64,000 nucleotides of DNA from Clostridium sp. BJN0013 (GCF_040939125.1 NZ_CP162495.1:1054001-1118000); one strand, 5' to 3'; positions 1 through 10,370 are shown, counted from the first letter of the stretch. Notes: generated from the letters alone by a model not told the origin. Numbers and translations: made by a program.

Positions 1-1661
1 TTTTGGAAATCTTCCATTAAAAACTTCCTATGTTCTGATATTACATCTGCTCCAACTTTATCACGGAATTCAATAACAGTGACATCATGGTTCTGTTCCC
101 CAAGAAAAGCTGCAGTTTCACATCCAACCATTCCGCCGCCAACTACAAGAACCTTTTTCCCACAGCATTCCTTGCCATCAAGGAGATTCACTGCGTGAAT
201 CAGTCCTGAATCATTTATACCTGGAATAGGGAGTACAAGAGGAGTTGCACCTGTTGCAATAATCACCACATCAGGAGATTCTTCTGCTATTATTTCAGAA
301 TTAACTTTTGTATTTTTTCTTACTTTTACCCCATATTGTTTACATTTAGTAATATAACTGCGTACCATGTTTGTAAGATCTCCCTTTCCAGGAGGATAAG
401 CCGCCAGTCTCATTTGTCCTCCAAGAGTATCGCAGGCCTCAAACAATGTTACATCATGACCTCGCAGGGCAGATATCCAGGCTGCATACATGCCTGCCAC
501 TCCACCACCTACAACCATTACTTTCTTAATAACCTCTGCGGGTTTTAATTCAGATTCCCTGCCTACACATGGGTTCACAAGGCAGGTGATTGGTTTTCCC
601 TGATACATGTTTGGAACACATCCCTGTAGACAACCAATACATGGAAGCATTTCGTCCAGACGACCTGCGGAAGCTTTATTAGGTGTATGGGGATCTGTAA
701 GACTCTGACGTCCAAAGGCCACCAGGTCACATCGTCCTTCACGAACTAGAAGTTCTGCAAAATGAGGCTCTGTGAAACGTCCTACAGTAATAACCGGAAT
801 ATCTACAGCACGTTTAATTTCTGTAACAAGCTCTGCACTGAATCCTCCATGCAGCACTGTAGGTGCCCACATATATTCGTCACGAAGGTGGATGGCACGG
901 GAAACATGGAGAGCATCTACTCCCAAGTCTTCCAGATAGGCAGCAATTGCTGCGCTGTCATGTACATCAAGTCCTCCCGGCATTTCATCGGAACTATTGA
1001 TACGACAAATAATTGCTATGGAATGTCCTACTTTTTTACGTATGTTTTCAATGATAAGACAGGGAAGGCGCATTCTATTTTCAAAGCATCCCCCAAATTC
1101 ATCTACACGTTTATTTGTTCTTGGCGAGAGAAAGCTGTTAATTAAATATCCATGGGCACAATGCACTTCAACTGCATCGGCTCCAGCTTTCTTTGCACGA
1201 AGAGCTGCATCACCATAAAACTCTATTAGTTCATAGAGTTCTTTGGTAGTTATGGCTACAGGTATGTCACGTCCTACTGCTGAAGGAATTGCAGAGGCGG
1301 ATTTTATAGGATAGCCTGCAGCCTTTGCATTACCCTCAGGTCCTGCATGTTGAAGCTGTATTGATACTTTGGCGCCATTTTCATGACAGGCATCAATGAC
1401 ACCTTTAAAACTTTCTATTGTACTGTCATCATATAAACATGGTTTACGAAAACCGCCCTTTGCTTTCTTGTCTACAACTGTAGCTTCAAAGGTAATCAAT
1501 CCAAATCCTCCTTTAGCGCGCTCGCTGTAATAAGCTAAGGATCTATCACTCATAGAACCATCGGTATTGGCAAAATTATTACCCATAGGTGAAACTACGA
1601 AACGATTTGGTACTATTATTGGACCAATTTTTATTGGTTCAAACATAGATTTAAATTTCAT
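1..1661 (-). CDS. NADH:flavin oxidoreductase / 2-enoate reductase family protein (C-terminus beyond window)
   Basis: The first 553 codons are visible; the family is usually about 640-680 residues, so roughly the last 100 residues lie outside the window. An old-yellow-enzyme TIM barrel that binds FMN fills residues 1-330 (MKFKSMFEPIKIGPI start, LQHAGPEGN near 105, HCAHGYLINSFLSP near 185). A cysteine cluster CIGCLQGC with a later CLVNPC near 340-360 fits a 4Fe-4S site. Two dinucleotide-binding glycine motifs, VVGGGVAG near 387 and VVGGGMVG near 505, indicate FAD and NAD(P)H binding. Known relatives are 2-enoate reductase, 2,4-dienoyl-CoA reductase and the bile-acid BaiCD/BaiH enzymes, which reduce activated C=C bonds. 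The exact substrate cannot be read. The isomerase-like gene at 1710 lies directly upstream and is probably co-transcribed. Start ATG 1659-1661 follows a GGAAAGGATG stretch. Confidence 0.85.
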   Translation of the reverse strand, partial: MKFKSMFEPIKIGPIIVPNRFVVSPMGNNFANTDGSMSDRSLAYYSERAKGGFGLITFEATVVDKKAKGGFRKPCLYDDSTIESFKGVIDACHENGAKVSIQLQHAGPEGNAKAAGYPIKSASAIPSAVGRDIPVAITTKELYELIEFYGDAALRAKKAGADAVEVHCAHGYLINSFLSPRTNKRVDEFGGCFENRMRLPCLIIENIRKKVGHSIAIICRINSSDEMPGGLDVHDSAAIAAYLEDLGVDALHVSRAIHLRDEYMWAPTVLHGGFSAELVTEIKRAVDIPVITVGRFTEPHFAELLVREGRCDLVAFGRQSLTDPHTPNKASAGRLDEMLPCIGCLQGCVPNMYQGKPITCLVNPCVGRESELKPAEVIKKVMVVGGGVAGMYAAWISALRGHDVTLFEACDTLGGQMRLAAYPPGKGDLTNMVRSYITKCKQYGVKVRKNTKVNSEIIAEESPDVVIIATGATPLVLPIPGINDSGLIHAVNLLDGKECCGKKVLVVGGGMVGCETAAFLGEQNHDVTVIEFRDKVGADVISEHRKFLMEDFQ

Positions 1662-1709
1662 AAAAAGAATCATCCTTTCCCAAAATTAATTTATGGAATT
1701 TTTATTTCA

Positions 1710-2576
1710 TTATTTTAAATGTTCAGATACTTCAGGCCATGCCTTATCTAAAACTTTTTTTGCTGACTTAAAGGCACCTTGGGCAGCATATCGAACTCCC
1801 TTCTCAACAATAGGATCTGATATTGTCTCAACACCTATAGCTCGAGGACATACCCCATGTTCTTTTAACATACGTACAAATCCTGCAGTATCCCCATAAC
1901 CTTCTCCTGGGAACAGACGGTCATGCATTGATTCATCTCTCAATATCTTTTTAGGATATGGTCTGTCGTGAACATCACAGATTTGTATTGAAACTATTTT
2001 ATTTGCAGGAACAGATTTAATCATGTCAAAAGTTTGGTTTGCTCTAGCCCAGTGCCATGTATCACAAATAAGCATGGCATTTTTTCTGCTGCATGCCTTA
2101 ACCGCACGCCAGGCAGAAGCTAAATCAGGAACTCCGCTGTACGGCATGAATTCAAGACCTATCATGATGTCTCCTGCACGGTCACAAAGTTCTCCAAGAG
2201 CAGTTGCAATTTCTTCATCTGAAAGTTTTTCCATTAGCCCGCAGTTAATGTGTTTTACATTAAAAAGGTGTGCCATATGGTATATTGTTTGTTCTTTTTC
2301 CTGCTGCTGTTTAGTTCTATCTTCTTTAGTACCCCACTGAGTTATATATTCAACTTCTGTAACTTTTATTTTGTATTCATCAAGGATTGCCAGCATGTCT
2401 TCATCAGTAAAGCCTTCTTTTTTAGCATCTACGTAATTTTCAGCACGTAAACCTATACCATCAAATCCAACCTCTGCTGCGGCTTTAACTCTATCTCTAA
2501 ATAACACCTCAGTTCCCAGTGTATATGAACTTATTGTAATTGGTGGGTATGAGTTTGTATTGATCTCTTTTTCCAT
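1710..2576 (-). CDS. Sugar phosphate isomerase/epimerase-like TIM-barrel protein (AP endonuclease 2 fold)
   Basis: This 288-residue protein has the xylose-isomerase-like TIM barrel used by sugar isomerases, IolE/IolI and hydroxypyruvate isomerases. Candidate metal ligands fit that fold: E142 in GLEFMPYS, D172 and H175 in CDTWHWA, and a later QICDVHDRP segment. Substrate and reaction are not determinable from sequence. It is the promoter-proximal gene of a two-gene unit with the flavin/Fe-S reductase and is divergent from the LysR regulator, a common arrangement for a LysR-controlled catabolic pair. An AAAGGAGAATA ribosome site precedes the ATG. Annotation as a generic isomerase/epimerase is safe; anything narrower is inference. 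Confidence 0.8.
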   Translation of the reverse strand: MEKEINTNSYPPITISSYTLGTEVLFRDRVKAAAEVGFDGIGLRAENYVDAKKEGFTDEDMLAILDEYKIKVTEVEYITQWGTKEDRTKQQQEKEQTIYHMAHLFNVKHINCGLMEKLSDEEIATALGELCDRAGDIMIGLEFMPYSGVPDLASAWRAVKACSRKNAMLICDTWHWARANQTFDMIKSVPANKIVSIQICDVHDRPYPKKILRDESMHDRLFPGEGYGDTAGFVRMLKEHGVCPRAIGVETISDPIVEKGVRYAAQGAFKSAKKVLDKAWPEVSEHLK

Positions 2577-2605
2577 AATATATTATTCTCCTTTTCATTA
2601 AGATT

Positions 2606-2804
2606 AAGTGATTCTTAAGTTCAGGTGGAGTTTGCTTATGAGAAATGCTTTTCTCCAACTGAACCTTATTAACAGTATTCTTAGTGTCTTTAGCACTTAG
2701 AATACGTTATCCTTCAGGGGAAGAACTTATCCAGGGGCGTTAGCAGTGCTTATCTCCCACTTTGAAGAAGATGAGAGTATTAGCTAATTCTAGCGTTCGG
2801 ATAA
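2606..2804 (+). repeat. ~200-bp structured intergenic repeat, copy 1 (forward)
   Basis: This copy starts AAGTGATTCTTAAGTTCAGG and ends TTCGGATAAA. It contains three local hairpins: a GTTCAG/CTGAAC stem near the start, an ATTCTTAGTG/CACTTAGAAT stem in the middle, and a CTCCCA-containing stem near the end. It lies between the sugar-isomerase-like gene and lysR. Confidence 0.9.
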
Positions 2805-3137
2805 ATTATAATGGTTTGTAATTTTACTTATTTTAGATAAAAATTACCTAAAAACATCAAAATAAGATGCTTTATGTGCCTATTGATTGTCAATCTTTTT
2901 AAGTTCCCAAAATATTGTTTTTAACTTAAATTATTTATTTTATATGATGATTTTAAAGAAATATAAATAAGTTAATATTTATTACTAATCGATTTCATTA
3001 GAACTATGGCTTTATTATATGATATAAATTTAACAAAAACAAATTGATAATATTCTAACAATCTATAGATTTTATATATAGTTCGTGTTATAATTGTTAC
3101 TAGCAATATAGATGTATTATGAAAGTGGTGTACTGAA

Positions 3138-4022
3138 TTGAATTTATATCATTTACGTTATTTTGTAACTCTGGCACATTTGGAACATTATACTAAAGCT
3201 GCAGAAGAACTAATGATTACACAACCAAGTTTAAGTCATGCTATAGCTCTACTAGGAAAAGAGCTTGGAGTTTCCCTATTTGAAAAAGACGGTAGAAATG
3301 TGGTACTCACAAAGTACGGAAAAATGTTCTTATCTGATGTAGAGAAGGCATTAGAAATTTTGGACTCCAGTGTGAAAACGTTAAAAATGATTGGAAATGG
3401 TGAAGGTACTATTGAACTTGCTTTTCTTCGCACTTTAGGAACAGATTTTGTGCCGGGAATTACCAGAGATTTTTTGCAAGCAAACAGGGGAAAATCTGTT
3501 AAATTTAACTTTCACACAGGTGTAACAGGGGATATTATAGAAGGACTTAAGGCTAGAAAATATGATATTGCTTTTTGTTCTAAAATGGAGGATGATCAAA
3601 GTATTGAGTTTACACCAGTTGCAACACAAGAACTTGTATTAATTGTTCCTACTAATCATCCTTTAGCCGATAGAGATACCATAGATTTAGTGGATACAAT
3701 TTCATATCCTCAAATATTTTTTACTAAAAAAAGTGGTCTTAGACCTATAGTTGACAACTTATTTGCACAGATTGGTAAAATGCCTGAAATTGCTTATGAA
3801 GTTGAAGAGGATCAGGTAATTGCAGGACTGGTTTCTAAAAATTTTGGTATAGCAGTAAGTCCTAACATGCCTATGCTTAATTCTATGGATTTGAAAGTTA
3901 TTGAAATAACAAATCCTAGTTGGGAGAGAATGTTTTATTTAGCAATAATGAAAGATAAATATTCCACACCAGTGGTTCAAGAATTCAAAAACTTTGTTAT
4001 AGAACATACAAAAATACAATAG
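3138..4022 (+). CDS. LysR-family transcriptional regulator
   Basis: The protein is 294 residues, the usual size for the family. An N-terminal winged helix-turn-helix (residues 1-60, with AAEELMITQPSLSHAI and LFEKDGRNVVLT) is followed by a periplasmic-binding-like effector domain from about residue 90. The start is TTG at 3138 behind GAAAGTGGTG; the nearest upstream in-frame ATG is blocked by a stop codon. LysR proteins typically regulate the divergent neighbour, here the isomerase/reductase pair, in response to a small pathway ligand. The effector is unknown. The 3' end converges on the aminotransferase genes with a shared hairpin terminator. Confidence 0.9.
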   Translation: MNLYHLRYFVTLAHLEHYTKAAEELMITQPSLSHAIALLGKELGVSLFEKDGRNVVLTKYGKMFLSDVEKALEILDSSVKTLKMIGNGEGTIELAFLRTLGTDFVPGITRDFLQANRGKSVKFNFHTGVTGDIIEGLKARKYDIAFCSKMEDDQSIEFTPVATQELVLIVPTNHPLADRDTIDLVDTISYPQIFFTKKSGLRPIVDNLFAQIGKMPEIAYEVEEDQVIAGLVSKNFGIAVSPNMPMLNSMDLKVIEITNPSWERMFYLAIMKDKYSTPVVQEFKNFVIEHTKIQ

Positions 4023-4031
4023 ATAATTCAA

Positions 4032-4072
4032 AAACTAGCCATAGGATTAACAATACAAATTATGGCTAGTTT
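4032..4072. terminator. Bidirectional intrinsic terminator between convergent genes
   Basis: AAACTAGCCATA pairs perfectly with TATGGCTAGTTT, with T-rich sequence on both sides. It lies between the 3' ends of lysR and the DegT aminotransferase and can serve both strands. Confidence 0.8.
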
Positions 4073-4083
4073 CTAAATTAACT

Positions 4084-5208
4084 CTATTTTCTATAAAATT
4101 CCTTTATGGTATTACATACAAAGTCAACTTCATCTTCTGATATTTCAGGATATATAGGCAGTGCCAATATTTCTTTACATATTTTTTCTGATACAGGAAA
4201 ATCTCCCTTTTTGTGTCCAAGATATTTGAAACACTTTTGAAGATGAAGAGGGATAGGATAGTATATGCTGTAACCAATTTGCTTCTCTTTTAAATATGCA
4301 GCAAGTTCGTCTCTTTTTTCTGTGAGTATATTAAATACATAATATACTGGATATTGATCATTTTTAATTTTAGGAATTTTTATATAAGGAAGCTCTTTAA
4401 GTCTTTCTTTGTACCAGTTGGAAACAATATTACGTTTAGTTATGGAATTGTCAATATATTTCAATTTAACAAGCAATAAGGCAGCTTGAATTGTATCAAG
4501 TCTTGAATTATAACCTATGTAATCATAATGGTATTTTTTCGAGGCTCCATGAACTCTGAACATTTTCACTTTTTCAGCTAAATAGGAATTATTTGTAATT
4601 ATCATACCTCCGTCTCCATAACCACCTAATGTTTTAGTTGGAAAGAAAGAGAATACTCCTAAGTCTCCCAAAGTACCTGAATGTTTATAGGTAGTATTGT
4701 TGTTTCCTTTCCAATGCATACCGAAGGCTTCTGCAGCGTCTTCAAGTACATTAAGATTATTTTTTGAAGCCAAATTTATTATTTTATCCATATCTGACAT
4801 TTGACAAAATAAATGTATAGGCAGTATACCTGCGGTATTTGAATTTATTTTTTCCTCAATTTTATCTGCATCAATATTAAAAGTATCTTCATCTATATCT
4901 ACAAAAACAGGTTTTGCATTATGCTTAACTAAGCAGGAGGCAGAGGCAAGAAAGGTAAAAGGTGAAGTTATTACCTCTTTACCATTTTTAAAGCCCAGTA
5001 CATCAGAGGATATGACTAGAGCGTCTGTACCAGAAGCTACTGCAATAGCATGTTTTGCACCAGTATATTTTTCTACGGCTCTTTCAAGATTTGAAACTTC
5101 TTCTCCTAATATAAAATTGCCTTTTTCTAAAACATTCTTTATGGCCTTATTAAATTCATCCTTTTTTTCATTATATTCTCTTTTTGGAGTATAAAAATCG
5201 ACTTTCAT
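4084..5208 (-). CDS. DegT/DnrJ/EryC1/StrS-family PLP aminotransferase (second of a tandem pair)
   Basis: This 374-residue protein is a sugar-aminotransferase family member of usual length. The PLP-binding lysine is in FSFFPTKTLGGYGDGG near residue 190, and VLEDAAEAFG carries the aspartate that pairs with the pyridine nitrogen. These enzymes transaminate keto-sugar nucleotides in surface polysaccharide or secondary metabolism. The ATG lies only 2 bp after the stop of the upstream aminotransferase and uses a GAGGATGAAG site inside that gene's end, so the two are translationally linked. No nucleotide-sugar dehydratase or glycosyltransferase is nearby, so the pathway cannot be named. Confidence 0.88.
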   Translation of the reverse strand: MKVDFYTPKREYNEKKDEFNKAIKNVLEKGNFILGEEVSNLERAVEKYTGAKHAIAVASGTDALVISSDVLGFKNGKEVITSPFTFLASASCLVKHNAKPVFVDIDEDTFNIDADKIEEKINSNTAGILPIHLFCQMSDMDKIINLASKNNLNVLEDAAEAFGMHWKGNNNTTYKHSGTLGDLGVFSFFPTKTLGGYGDGGMIITNNSYLAEKVKMFRVHGASKKYHYDYIGYNSRLDTIQAALLLVKLKYIDNSITKRNIVSNWYKERLKELPYIKIPKIKNDQYPVYYVFNILTEKRDELAAYLKEKQIGYSIYYPIPLHLQKCFKYLGHKKGDFPVSEKICKEILALPIYPEISEDEVDFVCNTIKEFYRK

Positions 5209-5210
5209 TT

Positions 5211-6386
5211 TTACTTCATCCTCTCTACTGCTTTTATAAGTTCTTTTGCCACATATTCAGCATCTTCTGGCAGGAGAGTTGAATAAAGTGGTAGTGTTAT
5301 TTCATTGGCATACTGTTCATATGCATTTGGGTAATCCTCTATGGAATAACCAAGGGATTTATATAAAGTAAACATAGGCAGCGGTATAAAATGAACATTA
5401 ACTGCTATATTTTGTTCTGCAAGTATTTTTATAACTTCATCTCTTTGTTCCTCTTTTAATCCTTTAATTCTAAGTGGATACAGGTGATAGGAGGTTTCCA
5501 TGTTTTTATCTTCTTTAAAAGGAAGTATGGCCCATTCTTTTTGGGATAATATATTTGAGTATATTTCAAATATATTCTTACGTTTTTCAAGCATACTATT
5601 ATATCTTCTAAGTTGAACTAATCCGAGAGCAGCATTTATGTCTGCCATGTTGCATTTATATCCTGCTGTAACTATGTCATATTTCCAGGCACCTGCTTTC
5701 ATCTTTGATAGAGCATCTTTTGATTGACCATTAAGGGAATTCAATTTTAAATCCTTTAATAAGTTTTCTTTTCCAAATAAGTTATTGTTGTCAAAGGTTA
5801 TAGCTCCACCTTCTGCTGTAGTCAAATTTTTTACTGCATGAAAAGAAAATACATGGGCATCTAACTGGTTGCCTACTCTTTTCCCTTTATATGAAGCTCC
5901 AATGGCATGGGCAGAGTCTGATACAAGTAGTATATCTTCACGATTTTTAAGTTTTACAACCTGTCTCAGAGCATCGTAGTCTATAGGTACTCCTGCAAAG
6001 TCTACAGAAAAAATAGCTTTTGTATTTGGAGTAATTGCATCATATATTTTATCTATATCTATAGAAAAGTCATTCTTTTTTACATCCACCATAATTGGCT
6101 TTATGCCTCTTTGGATAGATACGGCTGCAGTAGATGTATAAGTATAAGGAGTTGTTATCACATCATCTCCCTTTTTAATACCAAATACTTTTAGTAGTAG
6201 TTTCATACCACAGGTGGCACTTGAAACTGCTGCTGAATAATTTGCACCGCAGTAGTCAGCTAATTTCTCTTCAAATTCGGCAGTCTTAGGTCCAGAAGTT
6301 ATCCATCCTGATTTTAAAACTTCTGATAGGGCGTCAATTTCGTCCTGGGTAATATCAGGAGGAGAAAAGGGAATTTTTTTATTCAT
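5211..6386 (-). CDS. DegT/DnrJ/EryC1/StrS-family PLP aminotransferase (first of a tandem pair)
   Basis: This 391-residue protein resembles ArnB/PseC-type enzymes. SGWITSGPKT lies near the N-terminus, SDSAHAIGA carries the PLP-contacting aspartate, and FSFHAVKNLTTAEGG holds the Schiff-base lysine. The ATG at 6386 is preferred because AAAGGA sits 10 nt before it; a TTG three codons upstream nearly overlaps that site. It is divergent in sequence from the adjacent aminotransferase although both belong to one superfamily, so it probably acts on a different sugar or at a different step rather than being a recent duplicate. Confidence 0.88.
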   Translation of the reverse strand: MNKKIPFSPPDITQDEIDALSEVLKSGWITSGPKTAEFEEKLADYCGANYSAAVSSATCGMKLLLKVFGIKKGDDVITTPYTYTSTAAVSIQRGIKPIMVDVKKNDFSIDIDKIYDAITPNTKAIFSVDFAGVPIDYDALRQVVKLKNREDILLVSDSAHAIGASYKGKRVGNQLDAHVFSFHAVKNLTTAEGGAITFDNNNLFGKENLLKDLKLNSLNGQSKDALSKMKAGAWKYDIVTAGYKCNMADINAALGLVQLRRYNSMLEKRKNIFEIYSNILSQKEWAILPFKEDKNMETSYHLYPLRIKGLKEEQRDEVIKILAEQNIAVNVHFIPLPMFTLYKSLGYSIEDYPNAYEQYANEITLPLYSTLLPEDAEYVAKELIKAVERMK

Positions 6387-6467
6387 AAATATCAAATCCT
6401 TTCTTTATGTAGTTAACAAGAGTAGTGAACAACCAAGTAATCAAATGCATTAAATCAATTTTATTCT

Positions 6468-6667
6468 TTTGTCCGAGGGCGGCAATTAGCTAATACTCCC
6501 ATTTTCTTCAAAGTGGGAGATAAGCACTGCTAACGCGTCTGAATAAGTTCTTCCCCTAAAGGATAACGTATTCTAAGTGCTAAAGACACTAAGTATATTA
6601 TTAATAAGGTTCAGATGGAGAAAAGCATTTCTCTATAGTAAACTCCACCTGGACCTGAGAATCACTT
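6468..6667 (-). repeat. ~200-bp structured intergenic repeat, copy 2 (reverse)
   Basis: This is the reverse complement of the consensus. Its outer AAGTGA end overlaps the last two codons of the MerR-methyltransferase gene and supplies its terminal Lys and TGA stop. It separates that gene from the aminotransferase pair. Confidence 0.9.
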
Positions 6668-7861
6668 AATTCCCTGAAAGAAACCTGTGTCTTTTGTTAT
6701 ATAAATATATCCATTTTTATTTATTTCAGACTTTAAGAAATCTTTAAGATGTTGGATTTTAATTTCATCAAATGCATTTTTAGTATTTCCCGGCATGGAG
6801 AATATGTAGTCCATAAGGGGTTCAATAATTGTCAACTTTAAATTATCATTGTATCGTTTTAGTGTTACATTTTTAAACCATGTGGAGATTTTATCCAATC
6901 CGTTTTCAAGTTGAAAGCTTTCTGTAAGGTTCCAACTATCTGTAGTTATATTTTGTAAATCAGCTCTTTTAACAATTTCTCTCATTTCTTTCATATGATT
7001 TTTTCCAACTGTAGAAGCATAAAAATATCCTTTAGGTTTTAAAATTCTATAAATTTCTGAAAGGGCTTTATCTACATTGGTAACATGGTAGAGCATATGG
7101 TTTGCGATTACTACATCAAAACTATTATTTTTATAGGGAATATGCTGAACATCTACAATGTTAAATTTAAATCTTTTTAAATTTAACATAAGATTTTTTT
7201 TAGTATCTTCCAGCATTCCAGGAGAAAAATCAGTGAGAGTTATATCCCATCCCTCTGGAATTTTATCTAAGTTTTTTTGCCACAGTCGCCCATCGCCGCA
7301 GCCTAATTCCAATATGGAAACTTTATCTGGAAGGTTTAGATGATTAAAAAACCACCTCATCCAACCCTGCTTATTGGTACTAAAAAGTTCATGAATCCTT
7401 ATTCTCGCTCTTAAATTAGAGGCATTTTCATATTGCTCCATCCACTTCTGATCTGTGTTTATTATATTTATTATATTTATAAATTTATTCCAATTTAATT
7501 CTTCTTCACTATCTATCATGTGTGCAGCTTCCTCTATGGACTTAATTACAGCTTCTATATGATATATTTTTTCTTTCATTATTTTTTTCTGTATTTCAAG
7601 AGACTTTTTTAAATCTCTGTGATTTACGTCATAGTTCATTATTTTTGATATATCTTCTAGTGAAAGTCCTATGAATTTAAGAGTAAGTATTTTTTGTAGC
7701 TTACTAAAATCTTCAAAATTGTACAGTCTGTGGCCGGATTTACTATAAGAACAGGGTTTTAAAAGTCCTATTTTGTCATAATATCTTAGAGTTCTTAAAG
7801 TAACCCCTGATTTTTCAGCAAATTTACCAATGGTGACTAAATCAGATTTTTGTATGCACAT
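6662..7861 (-). CDS. MerR-family regulator fused to a class I SAM methyltransferase
   Basis: The 399-residue protein joins two domains. Residues 8-80 form a MerR winged helix (TIGKFAEKSGVTLRTLRYYDKIGLL) followed by a dimerization coiled coil to about 120. Residues about 165-400 form a class I methyltransferase with the SAM-binding motif ILELGCGDGRLW and the acidic motif ITLTDFSPGM. Such fusions occur in Firmicutes; their substrates are poorly known. A GAGGTGAT site precedes the ATG. The gene has a 19-bp-spaced promoter typical of MerR activation, so autoregulation is likely. The last codon and stop come from the adjoining 200-bp repeat, so the native C-terminus may have been slightly altered. 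Confidence 0.85.
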   Translation of the reverse strand: MCIQKSDLVTIGKFAEKSGVTLRTLRYYDKIGLLKPCSYSKSGHRLYNFEDFSKLQKILTLKFIGLSLEDISKIMNYDVNHRDLKKSLEIQKKIMKEKIYHIEAVIKSIEEAAHMIDSEEELNWNKFINIINIINTDQKWMEQYENASNLRARIRIHELFSTNKQGWMRWFFNHLNLPDKVSILELGCGDGRLWQKNLDKIPEGWDITLTDFSPGMLEDTKKNLMLNLKRFKFNIVDVQHIPYKNNSFDVVIANHMLYHVTNVDKALSEIYRILKPKGYFYASTVGKNHMKEMREIVKRADLQNITTDSWNLTESFQLENGLDKISTWFKNVTLKRYNDNLKLTIIEPLMDYIFSMPGNTKNAFDEIKIQHLKDFLKSEINKNGYIYITKDTGFFQGIK

Positions 7862-7884
7862 ATAATATCACCTCTACCTAAATT

Positions 7885-7915
7885 ATTGTATCACATGACG
7901 TAAGGTAAGGTGCAA
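7885..7915 (-). promoter_or_regulatory. MerR-type promoter with 19-bp spacer
   Basis: On the minus strand TTGCAC (-35) and TACAAT (-10) are separated by exactly 19 bp. The spacer carries the direct motif CTTACCTTACG. A 19-bp spacer is the hallmark of promoters that MerR-family activators untwist. It lies just upstream of the MerR-methyltransferase gene. Confidence 0.65.
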
Positions 7916-7970
7916 TAGATTTTTTAAAAGTATAAAAGTATATTATAAGTAATAAAGTAGCTGCAATATC

Positions 7971-8170
7971 AAGTGATTCTTAGGTTCAGGTGGAGTTTAC
8001 TATAGAGAAATGCTTTTCTCCATCTGAACCTTATTAATAATATACTTAGTGTCTTTAGCACTTAGAATACGTTATCCTTTAGGGGAAGAACTTATCTAGG
8101 GGCGTTAGCAGTGCTTATCTCCCACTTTGAAGAAAATGGGAGTATTAGCTAATTGCCGCCCTCGGATAAA
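7971..8170 (+). repeat. ~200-bp structured intergenic repeat, copy 3 (forward)
   Basis: This is a full-length copy starting AAGTGATTCTTAGGTTCAGG and ending CTCGGATAAA. It lies between the MerR-methyltransferase promoter and the glnS leader. Confidence 0.92.
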
Positions 8171-8509
8171 TAAAATGGCTTATTATTGAATATAAACATA
8201 TTATATGGTAATATCATATAAAAGTAATGGAATTTTCATATTATAATGTTGTAAATAGTACTATTTTTTAAATAAAGAGTTATAATTTAATTAATAAAAC
8301 TTTTAGTATAAACTTAGTATATTTTTGTTAAAGTAAAGATAAGGCCTATAGCCTTTAGGCGTTTGTATGATTGTTTTAAAAGGGCATTTTTTATTCAAAA
8401 TGCCTTTTATTGTGGGTATAGAGATTAATTCTATAATCTAGTTTGATTGCCTATGATTGGGTGAAATTGTTTTGATACAAAAATAAGTTTTAGAAAAGGA
8501 AGGTTATTT
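8171..8509 (+). promoter_or_regulatory. Leader region of glnS
   Basis: This 339-bp AT-rich leader holds a hairpin at about 8379-8411 (GGGCATTTT against AAAATGCC with a TTTTATTG tail) that could act as an attenuator. No T-box AGGGTGG motif and no glutamine-riboswitch signature was found. The rest shows no recognizable feature. Confidence 0.4.
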
Positions 8510-10180
8510 ATGGGAGAAAATAATAATTCATCAAATTTTATTAAAAATATAGTTATAGATGATTTAAAATCGGGAGAATACAAGGAAGTAATAACAAGAT
8601 TTCCCCCAGAGCCTAATGGATATTTACACATAGGGCATGCAAAATCAATAATTTTAAATTTTAGTTTGGCAGACGAATTTAAAGGAAGAACTAATTTAAG
8701 GTTTGACGATACTAATCCGTCAAAAGAGGATGTGGAGTACGTGGAATCAATAAAAGAAGATGTAAAATGGCTTGGATATGATTGGGATAATTTATGTTTT
8801 GCTTCTAGTTATTTTGAACAAATGTATGAATATGCAATTTTTTTGATAAAGAAAGGAAAGGCATATGTATGTGATTTGACTGCAGATGGAATAAGACAAT
8901 ATAGAGGTACTTTGACAGAACCGGGAAGGGAAAGTCCTTATAGAAACAGAACTGTAGAGGAAAATCTTCAATTATTTAATAGCATGAAAAAGGGAAAATT
9001 TAAAGATGGAGAAAAGGTGTTAAGAGCAAAAATTGACATGATATCTCCTAACATAAATATGAGAGATCCTGTATTGTATAGAATAGCCCATGCACATCAT
9101 CACAATACTGGAGACAAATGGTGCATATATCCCATGTATGATTTTGCCCATCCCCTAGAAGATGCCATTGAAGGAGTTACCCATTCTATATGTACACTTG
9201 AATTTGAAGATCATAGACCTCTCTACGATTGGATAATACAGGAGTGTGAAATAGAAAATAAACCTAAACAAATAGAATTTGCTAGATTGAATATGACAAA
9301 TACAGTTATGAGTAAGAGAAAGCTTAAAAAGCTCGTAGATGAGAATTTTGTGGATGGATGGGATGATCCACGTATGCCAACTATTGCAGGTTTGAGAAGA
9401 AGAGGTTTTACCCCGGAATCCATTAGAAATTTTTGCAGAGCAATAGGTGTGTCTAAAGCTAGCAGTGTAGTGGATTCACAGATGCTGGATTATTTTTTAA
9501 GGGATGATCTTGAGAAAAAAGCTCCTCGAACTATGGCTATATTAAATCCCCTTAAGATTGTAATAACTAATTATCCTGAGGGAAAAACAGAAACTTTTAA
9601 AATTGAGAATAATCCTGATGATCCTAACGCAGGAATTAGAGAAGTACCTTTTTCGAGAGAACTATATATTGAACAGGAGGATTTTATGGAAAATCCCCCT
9701 AAAAAATACTACAGATTGTTTCCGGGGAATGAAGTAAGGTTAAAAAGTGCTTATTTTATAAAATGTAATGAGGTAATTAAAGATAAGGATGGAAATATAA
9801 TAGAATTACACTGTACTTATGATCCTGCATCAAAGGGAGGAAATAGCCCTGATGGAAGAAAAGTAAGAGGTACACTTCATTGGATAAATGTAGATACTGC
9901 AATTCCAGCAGAAATAAGGCTTTACGAGCCTTTGATATTAGAACAGCAGGAAAGGGAAGGAGAAGAAGATTCCTTCCTAGATTATGTTAATCCAAACTCT
10001 TTGAAAATTTTAAAAGGTTTTGTAGAGCCTGATATGAAATATGTGAAACCTGATAAAAAGTTCCAATTTTTTAGGCATGGATATTTCACCCTAGATGGCA
10101 AATGTAGTAAAGATGGCAAATTGGTATTTAATAGGATAGTATCTCTTAAAAGTTCTTTTAAAATATCAGAGAATAAATAA
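8510..10180 (+). CDS. glnS: Glutaminyl-tRNA synthetase
   Basis: The 556-residue protein charges tRNA-Gln with glutamine in the cytoplasm. It is a class I synthetase with the ATP-binding HIGH motif at residues 40-43 ([15 protein letters not shown]) and a KMSKS variant VMSKRKL near 267. The glutamine/glutamate-tRNA catalytic core is followed by a C-terminal beta-barrel anticodon domain. Length matches bacterial GlnRS. An AAGGAAGG site precedes the ATG. No obvious operon partner is present. Confidence 0.96.
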   Translation: MGENNNSSNFIKNIVIDDLKSGEYKEVITRFPPEPNGYLHIGHAKSIILNFSLADEFKGRTNLRFDDTNPSKEDVEYVESIKEDVKWLGYDWDNLCFASSYFEQMYEYAIFLIKKGKAYVCDLTADGIRQYRGTLTEPGRESPYRNRTVEENLQLFNSMKKGKFKDGEKVLRAKIDMISPNINMRDPVLYRIAHAHHHNTGDKWCIYPMYDFAHPLEDAIEGVTHSICTLEFEDHRPLYDWIIQECEIENKPKQIEFARLNMTNTVMSKRKLKKLVDENFVDGWDDPRMPTIAGLRRRGFTPESIRNFCRAIGVSKASSVVDSQMLDYFLRDDLEKKAPRTMAILNPLKIVITNYPEGKTETFKIENNPDDPNAGIREVPFSRELYIEQEDFMENPPKKYYRLFPGNEVRLKSAYFIKCNEVIKDKDGNIIELHCTYDPASKGGNSPDGRKVRGTLHWINVDTAIPAEIRLYEPLILEQQEREGEEDSFLDYVNPNSLKILKGFVEPDMKYVKPDKKFQFFRHGYFTLDGKCSKDGKLVFNRIVSLKSSFKISENK

Positions 10181-10370
10181 AAATAAAAAGTTTAGATTTT
10201 GTTTATAATTAGTTTAGATAAAGTAGAGATACATATTTTACAATGTAATATAGTGAATGAATTGTATTAATGAAATTATATTTTCTTATGATGTGTATAG
10301 AAATAGAATAATATAGATATTGGCTCAGGATAAATCTTTTGTAGCATATGGGGTTGGGGAGATAGATATT

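Noticed and set aside
336-1218. Several plus-strand open frames of 70-127 codons at the left end
   Set aside because: They are shadows of the minus-strand flavin/Fe-S oxidoreductase, which reads through with full family motifs.
8171-8509. T-box or glutamine riboswitch before glnS
   Set aside because: No AGGGTGG T-box core and no glnA-type motif was found; only a simple hairpin is visible.
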